Source: Cunninghamella blakesleeana
Lineage: Eukaryota; Mucoromycota; Mucoromycetes; Mucorales; Cunninghamellaceae
Direction of reading: 5' to 3'
NCBI GenBank assembly: GCA_017871115.1
Contig: JAFCIZ010000005.1
Location: 372,001 to 436,000, forward strand
Length of the DNA stretch: 64,000 bases
Position numbers and translations under genes: made by a program. Below, one piece after another: positions 13,082-24,982 of the stretch. The notes under the pieces are model-generated. The model searched no databases, was not told the DNA's origin, and saw only the letters and a program-made list of their open reading frames with translations. Position 1 is the stretch's first letter, and every line of letters starts with the position of its first letter.

Positions 13082-14370
13082 AGTACAAATAAATAACATA
13101 ATCTATCTTTTCTATCTTCATACTGCTTTTATATATACATATACACTTACATACGGAAACAAGAATATCTTCACCATCCAATCCATATTGCTCTTTCATT
13201 CCTAAAAGACGTGTATAAAAACAGTCTTTCTCGTTTTCTAAAGCATACTTGGCTAGCTTTTTAATACAAGGATGGTAAGAAGTTTTCAAAAAATGATCCA
13301 AATTGCGTTCTTTACGGAATATAATATCCAAAAATGATAATATAGGTAAATAAGAAGAGATATCAGAAGAAAAGCTTGCATAATGCATGTGTTGATTGAC
13401 ATTATAAAGAATTTCTTTGGATAATGGATCGTCAATGGAGCTAACACGATTGCCAAAAGTTGTTTGCAAAATCACATTTAATGTAGCAGATTGAATATAC
13501 TCCAATGGATTTAATTGACCCTTTTGTTTTGTAAGTTCGATGAATTGCTTGATTAAATTATTAGCCTCAAAATCAATTAAATGAGAAAATTCATCGACTT
13601 TTCGCGGTGCGAGAATTTCTAATGCAGCTGTTCTAGCCTGTTTCCACTTTCTATCCGCATTAGTAAATGCGATCCCTCTAAGCCGAAAAAAAAGAAAATA
13701 ATATAAATAAAGTAATACAAAAATGCATTTTATTTTAATTTATATATCATTTTTTTTCTATGTAATTTTCTTTTTCTTTTTTTCTTTTAAACAATGTACT
13801 ATATACCTTCCATGGTATGAATAAAGGTTTAAATAAGTAGAAAATGGACGATCTGATGTAACAGCACCTTTAGTAACAAATAATTCGTGACTTAATTCAG
13901 GGTCTGATATCATAATATAATCTTGAACACCCATTTTAACTTTTAATATTGGTCCTAGTAAATATATATATATATATTCATAATAAATTAATTACGTATT
14001 TTCTATAATAAAAACCATAATTATAACGACAGTACTGATCCATATAGGACTATTTATATGTATTACCATATTCTTTATGCCATTTTGCAATAGTTCTACC
14101 AGGTAGATCACCAAGAGAAAGTAAATGTCCTAATAGATAATAATAATAATAAAAAGAGAAAAGATTTTTATTATTATTATTATTTATCAATTTTCGTCAA
14201 TATTAATATTTACCAACATAAGGTAAATTTGATTTAGGCACAGGGATTTCATCATAAGTGGTTTTAGTATTATCTTTATTTGACCTGAACAAATAATAAG
14301 CAGCAAGAGTTGTTGAAACAACTGTTAAAACAGCCAATGATTGGTTTTTATTTGTTTGTAAAAGGTCCAT
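12010..14370 (-). CDS. cytochrome P450 A (CYP509-like), tandem copy 1
   Basis: Eight exons: 14370-14214, 14129-14067, 13954-13807, 13677-13151, 13034-13013, 12884-12658, 12532-12312 and 12189-12010, encoding 514 aa. A short N-terminal membrane anchor (about residues 11-29, SLAVLTVVSTTLAAYYLF) places it on the ER membrane. P450 landmarks are complete: I-helix GGSDTS (~305), ExxR in KEVMR (~360), PERF-type FNPDRF (~420) and the haem loop FGWGRRICPAI with its Cys at about 450. The residue after the usual CxG position is Ala instead of Gly (CPA). Exon 5 is only 22 nt and carries the start of the I-helix motif. The pattern resembles CYP509 monooxygenases of Mucorales, but the substrate is unknown. 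Intron 4 holds a run of 40 adenines next to exon 5. It is nearly identical to gene B over exons 1-4 including introns. Confidence 0.9.
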
Positions 14371-16413
14371 TTTTTTAAAAAAACTATAAAAAAATATGAC
14401 GAAAAAGAAAGAAAAAAAAAAAAAGAGAAAAAAAAAAGATTAAAACATAAAAAATTGATGGTTTTCCCAATCTCTTTTATATTTGTTTCACCAACGTTAA
14501 TAACTCTATTTCTTTTATCATCAAATCAAAAAAAAAAAAAAAATTACTAGATTTGTTACACAAGTGATTATCATTGACTAAGCACCTTAAAATTAAACAT
14601 GTAAGCTGGCTCCAAACTTCGTTATTTCCCTTCATATGATTCATCAATATGATAACAATAATACACACACATAGTAAAAACATTCATTATATTATTGATC
14701 CAAATACTATCATTGATTTATTTATTTATTTATTTATTTTAAAAAAAAAAAAAGACTTTTAATACATTTAATGATGATCTTACGTGTTCTGATGTAGAAT
14801 TGATATTTAAATTTTTTTGTGTAGCATAGGCATGAGCCACGACAACACAAGCTATTTACCAATATATATACATCAGTTTATATCTAGCGTGTGTGAATGT
14901 GCTTGCATAGAAAAAATCCTCAGTGTTTTGATTTTTATTTTTTGTTATTTGTATTGTTTTGCTTTTGATTGTCATTATAAATTTTATTAAAATTCACTGA
15001 TACCTATATGATTATAACTTATTTTTATTTTTATTTGAGTTGCAAGTACCATCCAATATGATCCATCCAATATATTGTTTTTGTTATAACTATCCTAAAT
15101 TATATATACACTGTATAAATTATTCTTCAATGATTTATATTAAAATATGTTAGTAACAAATACTGACGATTAGTTTACATAACTCTTATTGTTTAAACTT
15201 TATTTATATACTAGCAAGTATCATTACCTAAAAATTTAAACGTGTGATAAAAAAAACAATGTTTTCTTTTATTTTATTTTATCAAGTTAACATTTTGTAA
15301 ACTAACTGAACATAGTATCTAACCAGAATTTTTTATTGTATACAGAAAAGTAGTGTAAATTAATTTATAATCTGTAGAATATTAAATAAAAATAGAAAGG
15401 TATGGTTTATATTGAAGGAACTGTAGTTAAAAAAAAACATTTAAAAAGATCAGCTTTTTTTTTAAAAAAATAGCAATTTAAATACAAGAATGAATTATAA
15501 CAATGGTTTGATGTTACAATATTTATGTAAGAATTTTAACTTTATATATGTATATATTGATGTTTAACAAATATAAAAAAGGAACACAAAAAAAAGAAGA
15601 TTATTATGTTTTTTTTTTTTTTTTTTGATCGCCCGGTATTTTAAATATTAATATAATTATTCCCTATTGTTGATATATTATGCTATATACATTGTAGTAT
15701 AGTGGATTTGCTTGGATTATTATTAAAGCCGATTCTAAACTCTGATTAACCAATTATTTAACATTTTATATCTTTTTAAATTTTTTTATTACTTTTTACA
15801 TTATTTTTTATATCGTATTTATTAGCACTTTTGATATCAAGTTTGACATTGGGAAAAATATATTTGTATTTTGTGTATTTTAGTATGATACTTGGGCATT
15901 TTATTTTATTTCGTTTTTATTTGCTGAAAAATCGGTTCTTTTAACTCAACTGTCTTAAAAGATTCTTTTTATAATCAAGCCATTTATACTACTTTAATAC
16001 TATTGATTATTGCCAAATTTTAATTTTATTTTATTTTATTATAGCATTGTTAGTATACAACCGAGATTATACTTTATAGTTTAAAAAGTATAGTTTTTTT
16101 ATGATTTTAATAAGGTAAACAGTTTATAGAATTAATTTGATAACAATGTGCACCAATATCTTGTTTTTTACGCGGATACAGCATAGTTTAGATTAAATAA
16201 AATAAAGTAAATTATATAATGCGATTATGATCAATAATAATATAGATAAAATTAATATTAAATAAAATAAAATCTATAGCAATGTATAGCATTAATAAAA
16301 ATATAATTTAAAAAGTCGCCTAGTATTTAATTTATTCATTTAATTATTATTTAAAAAAAAAATAAAAGAGAGATATAGAACCATATAATGTTGAATGTGA
16401 TAGAAATCTAAAA
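14371..16413. other. spacer between P450 genes A and B
   Basis: About 2 kb. Next to gene A lies a promoter segment (14460-14860) that aligns with the equivalent segment upstream of gene B (18860-19410), for example the shared CATTGACTAAGCACC string. The rest is AT-rich with no supported gene. The stretch around 15630-15690 also recurs in the B-C spacer near 20260, so the whole gene-plus-spacer unit was duplicated. Confidence 0.6.
14482..14493. promoter_or_regulatory. shared upstream motif tttgtttcacca of gene A
   Basis: The 12-mer tttgtttcacca lies about 112-123 bp upstream of the ATG of gene A and recurs at the same distance before genes B and C. Conservation in otherwise diverged spacers suggests a cis element. 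No known factor is assigned. Confidence 0.4.
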
Positions 16414-18752
16414 TTACAAGAGAGCATCAGTTCTAGGTAAAAATCGAACTTCAAAAGGTAATGGATGGACAACAAGGCCATTGATCCCTCCATCAATATT
16501 CACAGGTATTTCGTTTCCGTTTTTGTCCAAAGGTGGTGCAATAGTAGCATGAGCAAACATTCGTGTGAGAATATAAAACATTTCAGATTCGGCCTTTTGA
16601 ATATGGATATAAAATTAATAAAAATATAAAAGATAAAAAAGAGAAACAATTATTAATATGAATTTAATAGTTTATCATCGTTCTATCTATATATATTATA
16701 AACTTACCAAATGAATAGCAGGACAAATACGTCTTCCCCAACCGAAATTATACTGATCACGATTATTAATATTTCCATTAGCCGATGATAATAAGGTATT
16801 GGTTTTATTTGCAAAGCGATCTGGGTTAAAAGTTTCAGGATCATCATATACATCAGGGTTTAAATGGATCGCGTCCATAGATGATACTAATACAGAGCCT
16901 TTAGGAAGAAAATAATTACGTAAAATAACTAAATGGAATAAAATCAAATAAAATCAAATAAAAAAAAATATATTAATAATAATAACTGATATATAATATA
17001 ACATATATATATATACATATATATGTGGATATAGTTATATGTAAAAAAAAGTCTATTTATAAATTCACTTGCCATCTTGATTATTCACATGAGGTACACC
17101 AAAAGCAGTAACAGGTCTAAAACGCATGACTTCTTTTAATACTGTAATCAAATATTGGAACTGATCTCGATCTTTAAAAGTAGGAAGTTGGCCATGTTGA
17201 GTAATATATTCATCAATTTCTTTTATTATTTTCTTTTGTACATCAGGATAGTTTGATAAAACAGCAATTGTCCATGAGAGAGTTACAGCACTTGTATCGC
17301 TATATTTTTAATATTTAAGGATAACCATATTTTAATTAATAATTATGATAACGATAAGCTTTTTTAAAACCCCTCTCTATATACCTAAAATTATATAATT
17401 ATTATTATTTACCTTCCCCCGAGTAAAATATCAGCTAAGTAAGAAAAAGAAAAAAAAAAAAAAAGTATAAATGAGTAACGTGATCTATCTTTTCTATCTT
17501 CATACTGCTTTTATATATACATATACACTTACATACGGAAACAAGAATATCTTCACCATCCAATCCATATTGCTCTTTCATTCCTAAAAGACGTGTATAA
17601 AAACAGTCTTTCTCGTTTTCTAAAGCATACTTGGCTAGCTTTTTAATACAAGGATGGTAAGAAGTTTTCAAAAAATGATCCAAATTGCGTTCTTTACGGA
17701 ATATAATATCCAAAAATGATAATATAGGTAAATAAGAAGAGATATCAGAAGAAAAGCTTGCATAATGCATGTGTTGATTGACATTATAAAGAATTTCTTT
17801 GGATAATGGATCGTCAATGGAGCTAACACGATTGCCAAAAGTTGTTTGCAAAATCACATTTAATGTAGCAGATTGAATATACTCCAATGGATTTAATTGA
17901 CCCTTTTGTTTTGTAAGTTCGATGAATTGCTTGATTAAATTATTAGCCTCAAAATCAATTAAATGAGAAAATTCATCGACTTTTCGCGGTGCGAGAATTT
18001 CTAATGCAGCTGTTCTAGCCTGTTTCCACTTTCTATCCGCATTAGTAAATGCGATCCCTCTAAGCCGAAAAAAAAGAAAATAATATAAATAAAGTAATAC
18101 AAAAATGCATTTTATTTTAATTTATATATCATTTTTTTTCTATGTAATTTTCTTTTTCTTTTTTTCTTTTAAACAATGTACTATATACCTTCCATGGTAT
18201 GAATAAAGGTTTAAATAAGTAGAAAATGGACGATCTGATGTAACAGCACCTTTAGTAACAAATAATTCGTGACTTAATTCAGGGTCTGATATCATAATAT
18301 AATCTTGAACACCCATTTTAACTTTTAATATTGGTCCTAGTAAATATATATATATATATTCATAATAAATTAATTACGTATTTTCTATAATAAAAACCAT
18401 AATTATAACGACAGTACTGATCCATATAGGACTATTTATATGTATTACCATATTCTTTATGCCATTTTGCAATAGTTCTACCAGGTAGATCACCAAGAGA
18501 AAGTAAATGTCCTAATAGATAATAATAATAATAAAAAGAGAAAAGATTTTTATTATTATTATTATTTATCAATTTTCGTCAATATTAATATTTACCAACA
18601 TAAGGTAAATTTGATTTAGGCACAGGGATTTCATCATAAGTGGTTTTAGTATTGTCTTTATTTGACTTGAACAAATAATAAGCAGCAAGAGTTGTTGAAA
18701 CGACTGTTAAAACAGCTAATGATTGGTTTTTGTTTGTTTGTAAAAGGTCCAT
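16414..18752 (-). CDS. cytochrome P450 B (CYP509-like), tandem copy 2
   Basis: Same eight-exon structure as gene A, with exon 1 at 18752-18596 and last exon at 16593-16414; the frame is intact and it encodes about 514 aa. The I-helix, ExxR, FNPDRF and haem-loop motifs match gene A, with few substitutions seen (for example DPETFNPDRFANK against DPEIFNPDRFASK). From roughly 17510 to 18740 it is almost identical to 13130-14360 of gene A, introns and their microsatellites included, whereas the introns nearer the 3' end and both flanks have diverged. The 22-nt microexon (at about 17416-17437) is preserved. Function as for gene A: an ER-bound monooxygenase of unknown substrate. Confidence 0.9.
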
Positions 18753-18867
18753 TTTTTCAAAAAACTATATTAAAAAAAACGATAAGAAAAAAGAGAAAGA
18801 AAAAAAGAAGAAAAAAAAATATTAAAATATAAAAGAAAAGGCAACTGTTATCCCAATCTATTTTATA

Positions 18868-18879
18868 TTTGTTTCACCA
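18868..18879. promoter_or_regulatory. shared upstream motif tttgtttcacca of gene B
   Basis: Same 12-mer as upstream of gene A, at 116-127 bp before the gene B ATG, with further identity around it (TATATTTGTTTCACCAACGTT). Confidence 0.4.
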
Positions 18880-19101
18880 ACGTTTTTATGTAACTTTATT
18901 TTAATTTTATACTTTTCAGTAAAACAAACAATTACGCTTACATTTATCAACCTTATTATCATTAAACTATCATATTTATTAAAAAATAAAATATAATATA
19001 ATAATATGTTTTTTTCTTAGCTTGATTAATTTTCTTTTTCTTTTCATTTCTAATTTGAATATCTATTTTTAAGAAAGTAAATCAACAAATCAAAAAAAAC
19101 T

Positions 19102-19137
<36 letters not shown>

Positions 19138-20042
19138 ATAATTGTTACACAATTGATTACCATTGACTAAGCACCTTAAAATTAAACATGTAGACCGATC
19201 TTGAATTTTATTATTTCTCTTCATATGATTTATCAATACTATTATAGTAATAACCATAGTACACGCACGATACAAACATACATTATATTATTAGTCCAAA
19301 TACTTTATTTATATTTTAAGAAAAAAAAGATTTTTAATACATTTAATGATGAACTTGCGTGTTCTGGTATAGAATTGATATTTAAATTTTCTTGTGTAGC
19401 ATAGGTATGAAACAAGACAACATAAGTTATTTACTAATATATAAATATACCCGTTAGTTATTAATATTGGTGCGTGTGTGTGCATGAGTGTAATGTTCAT
19501 CATCAAGCTTTTATCTTTTCTTTTTACGTTTTCATTGCCGTTATATCTGTTACTGTTATTTGCTGATGCCTATATGATTATTACTTGTTTTATATTTTTT
19601 AAGTTGAACATAATTGTCAATTTAACCAATCCAACATATTGCTTTTATTACAACTTTATCATATCATTTATGCATTGTATAATTTTTTTTCAACATTTTC
19701 TATTAAAACGTAATATAAATAAGTATTTGTTTATTTTATACAGTTATTATTATTTGAACGTTATTTATATATATTAGACGCTATTGTTTTTTTTGTGTTT
19801 AATTTTTTATCTTTTGTAAATTAAATGAGTATTATATCCAACTAGCACTTTTGTTATATACAATAAAGAGGTTCTTATGAATGTATAGTTTGTTAGTACT
19901 ACTAAAAATAAAGTAAAATAAAAAATTGATATATTTAAGGAAACACAATTAAAAAAAAAATACTTTAAAAGACCAATCTTTTAAAATATATAAATATAGT
20001 TTTGTAAAAGAAAATTAATAGCAATAATCGTTAGGTATCCCA

Positions 20043-20078
<36 letters not shown>

Positions 20079-20161
20079 GTTAAACAAGTATATAAAGAGT
20101 TTAAAAAAAGTGATTTATTGAAAAATATACGTAATAAATTTAAATGAAAAGAAGCGATATT

Positions 20162-20162
<1 letters not shown>

Positions 20163-20206
<44 letters not shown>
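20163..20206. repeat. homopolymer, 44 adenines
   Basis: An uninterrupted A run between P450 genes B and C. It could be slippage-expanded or an old poly-A insertion; no adjoining element is recognised. Confidence 0.8.
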
Positions 20207-20208
<2 letters not shown>

Positions 20209-20498
20209 GGTTTGGCGATTTTATGTATAGAAATTTAATTTTTTTTAATCATCTTACCCTATAATCTTTAATTTTTTAAATACTAATATGATTATTTCCT
20301 GCTGTTTACATATCACAATATATATATATATATAATTTTAATAAAATTATGATTTATATAGTCATAGGAAATTTATTTATTTATTTTTTGGTATAAATAC
20401 GTTATTATTATTATTATTATTATTATTTAAAAAAGAAAAGAAGAAAAATGTGAAAGACAGAATCGTTCAATGTTAAATGTAATAGTAATATTATAAAA

Positions 20499-22797
20499 TT
20501 ACAAAAGAGCATCAGCTCTAGGTAAAAAACGAACTTCAAAAGGTAATGGGTTAGCGATAAGTCCACCAACCTCTCCTTCAATATTCACAGGTACTTCATT
20601 TCCATTTTTATCTAGAGGTGGTGCAATAGTAGTATGAGCAAACATTCGCGTGAGAATATAAAACATCTCAGATTCGGCCTATTTATTATTTTTGTTTTTT
20701 GAAAATTAAAATAAAAGCATGAATTTAATATTTTCACTATCAACGCTAATCTATTTATATCTATGTATTTTTTCCATTTATATAAACTTACTAAATGAAT
20801 AGCAGGACACATTCGCCTTCCCCAACCAAAATTATATTGATCACGATCATTAATATTCCCATTAGCTGAGGACATTAAAGAATTTGTTTTATTAATATAC
20901 CGATCAGGGTTAAATGTATTAGGATCTTCAAAAAAGGCAGGGTTACGATGCATTGCTTCCATAGATGTTATTAATACTGAATTCTTGGGAATCAAATAAT
21001 TACGCAAAACAACTATAATATATTTATAATAATGTATAAAAAAAATATCCATATGTCTATATATATATATATATATATATTTATATTTACAGTCTTTATA
21101 ATTCTATTTTACCGTCTTGTTTATTCACATGAGGTACACCTAAAGCAGTAACAGGTTTAAAACGTAGAATTTCTTTTAATACTGTAATCAAATATTGAAA
21201 CTGATCTCGATCCTTAAAAGTGGGTAACTGGCCGTGCTGAGCAATATATTCATCAATTTCTTTTGTTATTTTCTTTTGAATATCTGGGTGTTGAGATAAT
21301 ATGGCGATTGCCCATGATAGAGTTACAGCACTTGTATCACTATATTTTTAACCATATTTTAGTTAATAATGATGAATAATAACATAATTTCTTTCTTTTT
21401 TTTTTTACCTTCCTCCAAGTAAAATGTCAGCTATGTAAAAAATAAATAAATAAATTAATCTTTGAATTTTTATTTTTTTACTTTTTTTTCTCTTTATTTC
21501 TTTCTTTGTAATTATATTATTTATTTTATATATATATATATATATATAATTACTTACACACAGCGACAAGAATATCTTCATGATCCAAACCATATTGCTC
21601 TTTTAATTCTAAAAGCCTAGTATAAAAGCAATCTTTCTTGTTATCCAAAGCTAATTTGGCTAATTTTTTTATACATGGATGATAAGATGTCTTGACAAAA
21701 TGATTCAAACGACGCTTTTTGCCGTAAAGAATATCCAAGAATGATAAGGCCGGTAAATAAGATGAGATATCAGAGGAATAACTTGAAAATTTCATATGTT
21801 GGTTGACATTATAAAGAATTTCTTTAGAAAGTGGATCATCAACGGATTGAACACGATTACCAAAAGTTGTTTGCAAAATCACATTTAATGTAGCAGATTG
21901 AATATATTCCAATGGATTTAATTGACCTTTTTGTTTTGTAAGTTGTATGAATTGTTGAATCAATATATCGGCTTCAAAGGTAATCAAATGGGCAAATTCA
22001 TCAACTTTTCGTGGTGAAAGAATGTCCAATGCAGCTGTTCTGACTGATTTCCATTTCTTATGTGCATTACAAAATCCCATGCCTCTAATTGTTTTTAAAA
22101 AATAAATAAGTAAAACAAAAGAAATAGAATAACAAAAAAAAAAAAAGGCAAATAAACACAATTATTATTTCATCATATAATTCCTTACTTTCCATTGTAC
22201 GTATACATATCCAAGTATGTTGTATTAGGACGATCTGACGTGACGGCTCCATTTGTTACAAGTAATTCGTGAATTAATACGGGGTCAGAAATTGCATAAT
22301 AATTTAAAACACCCATTTTTATATTTATTATTGAACCTAAAAAGTAAAATAAATAAATAAATAAAAATAAAGCAATCGTATTAAAATAATTATAGATTTA
22401 TTTTAATGATGATGATTTTTATAGTCAATAATATTGATTCATATATATTACCATATTCCTGATGCCACTTTGCAATAGTTTTTCCAGGTAATTTACCAAG
22501 AGAAAGCAAATGTCCTAAAGAAGAGAAAGTAAAACAAAGGCAAAGATAAAAAAAGAGAGATTTTTTTTTAATATTTAAACAATTATTACTACTATTATTA
22601 ATGATTGTTTATATATTATTATTAAAAAACTTATATTTACCAACATAAGGTAGGCATGATTTAGGCACAGGGACTTCATCATAAGTGGTTTTAGTATTGT
22701 CTTTATTTGACTTGAACAAATAATAAGCAGCAAGAGTTGTTGAAACAATTGATAAAACAGCTAATGATTGATTTTTATTTGTTTGTAAAAGGTCCAT
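20499..22797 (-). CDS. cytochrome P450 C (CYP509-like), tandem copy 3
   Basis: Eight exons with exactly the lengths of gene A (157, 63, 148, 527, 22, 227, 221, 180 nt): 22797-22641, 22514-22452, 22336-22189, 22084-21558, 21430-21409, 21339-21113, 21012-20792 and 20678-20499; 514 aa. It has the same N-terminal anchor and all P450 motifs (FNPDRY, haem loop FGWGRRMCPAI). It is clearly more divergent from A and B than they are from each other, both in protein (SVDDPLSKEIL, DILYGKKRRLNHF) and in introns. It is the oldest-looking member of the tandem triplet. Substrate unknown. Confidence 0.9.
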
Positions 22798-23305
22798 CCT
22801 TTTTTTTTTTTTTTTCTTTAAAAAAAAAGGAAAAAGAAAGAAGGAATGAGAAAAAACTAAGAAAAAAAAACATTTAAGTTGCAGTCTCAATGATGGTGAT
22901 TATTAATTTCTGTTTTGTTTGTTTCACCAGATATAGTTTTTTTTTTCTAATTATCAATGTATATATCAAGGCGGATCATGAAGTTCGGGTTTTCTGGATT
23001 GTTACACATGTACAATTGCAAAGTTGGTCTAAAGATTACTTATTTTCTATCATATAGCCTATATATATATAGGATAATAATAACTGTAAAACTATAAATA
23101 TTACTAAAATATGTACACATACATACATACATATACACGCATTGACATACACAAACAGAAAATATCATATTGAATTTATCCAAACACACTTTTTTAAATA
23201 TACACAGGTTGGTAAAAAATGAATAATTTGGATTAATTATATATTTATGTATATGCAAATAATTTAAATATATATAAAGTTTTTTTTTTAATAAGGACTA
23301 TAGTT
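22798..23305. other. spacer upstream of P450 C and downstream of the kinesin-like gene
   Basis: Holds the gene C promoter, with poly-T next to the ATG, and the 3' flank of the kinesin-like gene. No coding region seen. Confidence 0.55.
22918..22929. promoter_or_regulatory. shared upstream motif tttgtttcacca of gene C
   Basis: The third copy of the 12-mer, at 121-132 bp before the gene C ATG. Flanks differ from A and B, so the core itself appears conserved. Confidence 0.4.
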
Positions 23306-23797
23306 TCATGGTTGACTAACAAGCAATTGAGTAACTTCTAATTCCGTTTTAGCAATTTGTAATTCCTCTTGTAAAGCGTCAATATTATCCATCACATATT
23401 TTTGTCTTTCCATAGTAAGCAATTGGTTCTCTATTGATGCAAGTTGTTTGTTGAGTAAATAATGGTCCTCTTCAAGTCTTTGTTTTTCTTTGCCAAGTTC
23501 TCTAATTAATGTCCATACAAAGGATGAGGTGGGGGTGGAGGTTAAGCGGATAGTAGAATCATTTTCTTTATCTTCTTTCTCTTTGGATTCTTTTTCATTA
23601 TTGATAGTATTTATCGGTAATGATACGATTATTTTTTCTTCAATTGATAACAGCTGTTGATTTAATTCATCTTTTATCCACATAACCTATAAATACAAAT
23701 ATATTTAAAAGACGAAAAAAAAAAAAAAATAAGTCGAATAATATTTTATCCATTTTATTATTATTACTATTAATATATCAACAAAGAATATACATAC

Positions 23798-23843
<46 letters not shown>

Positions 23844-24947
23844 ATTACCTGCTGAGAATTTACAGAAGATGTGAGAGGTATGGATGACATTGTTAAATCT
23901 CCCTCTTGTGACCAATTCATACTTAGTTGTTTTAATTTAATTTTTAATTTTGAACGCTCTTTTCTATAATGTAATAATAATGATTGATCAACGGCCATCT
24001 AAAAATAAAAAAAGGATAAACAATTACTCTTTTTATTCAATATATGTATACATATATATTTAATTAATGATTTTTTTAGATTTTGTAATTACTTCACTCA
24101 ATTTTGGAGAAATCACCAATTTTTTTAATCGGTTTGCAAATTTAAGGAATTCGTAACTACAAAATTGGTCATGAATAGTACATATTGAGAATAAATTAGA
24201 TTGGCCAGTCAAAGAAGATTCTAATAAACGCGTTAATTTGGACCTATCAAAAAGATTGGAACTTTTTTCGGCAGGTTAATTTTTGAGCTGCATAAAAAAA
24301 CTTTTTTTGTATGTATTTTGCATGATTAGGTATATTTATTTATTTATACCTTTTTTCTTTTCCGGTCGACTGTAATACAATAGATTCAAATACTGATAAT
24401 CCAATGTCTTTATTTCTTTTTTGATGATGTTGCTGTGCATTCATATTTGAAATAGATGTCTCAGGCGGCTTTAAACTATTTGCCAAATCTACAAACATCT
24501 GTAAACATTTAATATAAATAAGAAAAATAAATGGTTATATATTGATTAGATACTAATTTTTTTTTTTAAATTCAACTATTTTTTAAACATATATGTAATT
24601 TTACATACTAATTGTGATATTCTTGTATTTTTTTGTTGCGATGATACTCCTGGTATATTTGATCTTTTAAGTGAACTTGACGAACTATTGTATGATTCTA
24701 TTATCTATAGAAAATAAACATATAATATTTATATTATTGTTAATATGTTATTAAGCAACAACATATTGCATTCTATAAAATAACTATACTAATGTTAAAA
24801 TTCTTACCAATTTAAATATTAAATGGCTATTTTGTTGATAATCATTACCATGATGAAGATATAAATTCCCTATATATTGTAAAAGCATAAAAAAAGATAT
24901 ATATATATATTCGCAAGTTATTACTCTGCTTTCTTATTTGCATTCAC

Positions 24948-24982
<35 letters not shown>

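Larger units (their letters stand above)
18753..20498. other. spacer between P450 genes B and C
   Basis: About 1.75 kb, homologous in parts to the A-B spacer. It contains poly-A/T runs, including 44 adenines at 20163-20206, a (TA)n run at about 20048-20074 and a (TTA)n run near 20403-20428. Open frames here (for example 19478-19777) are low-complexity and hydrophobic and I do not believe them. Confidence 0.55.

Noticed and set aside
19478..19777. 99-codon hydrophobic open frame between P450s B and C
   Set aside because: Poly-T/TA-driven composition (Phe, Tyr, Ile, Leu), no splice or homology support.
12010..22797. P450 triplet with neighbours as a biosynthetic gene cluster
   Set aside because: Flanking genes are a kinase and a kinesin-like gene; no synthase, transporter or regulator is adjacent. 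A tandem duplication explains it.
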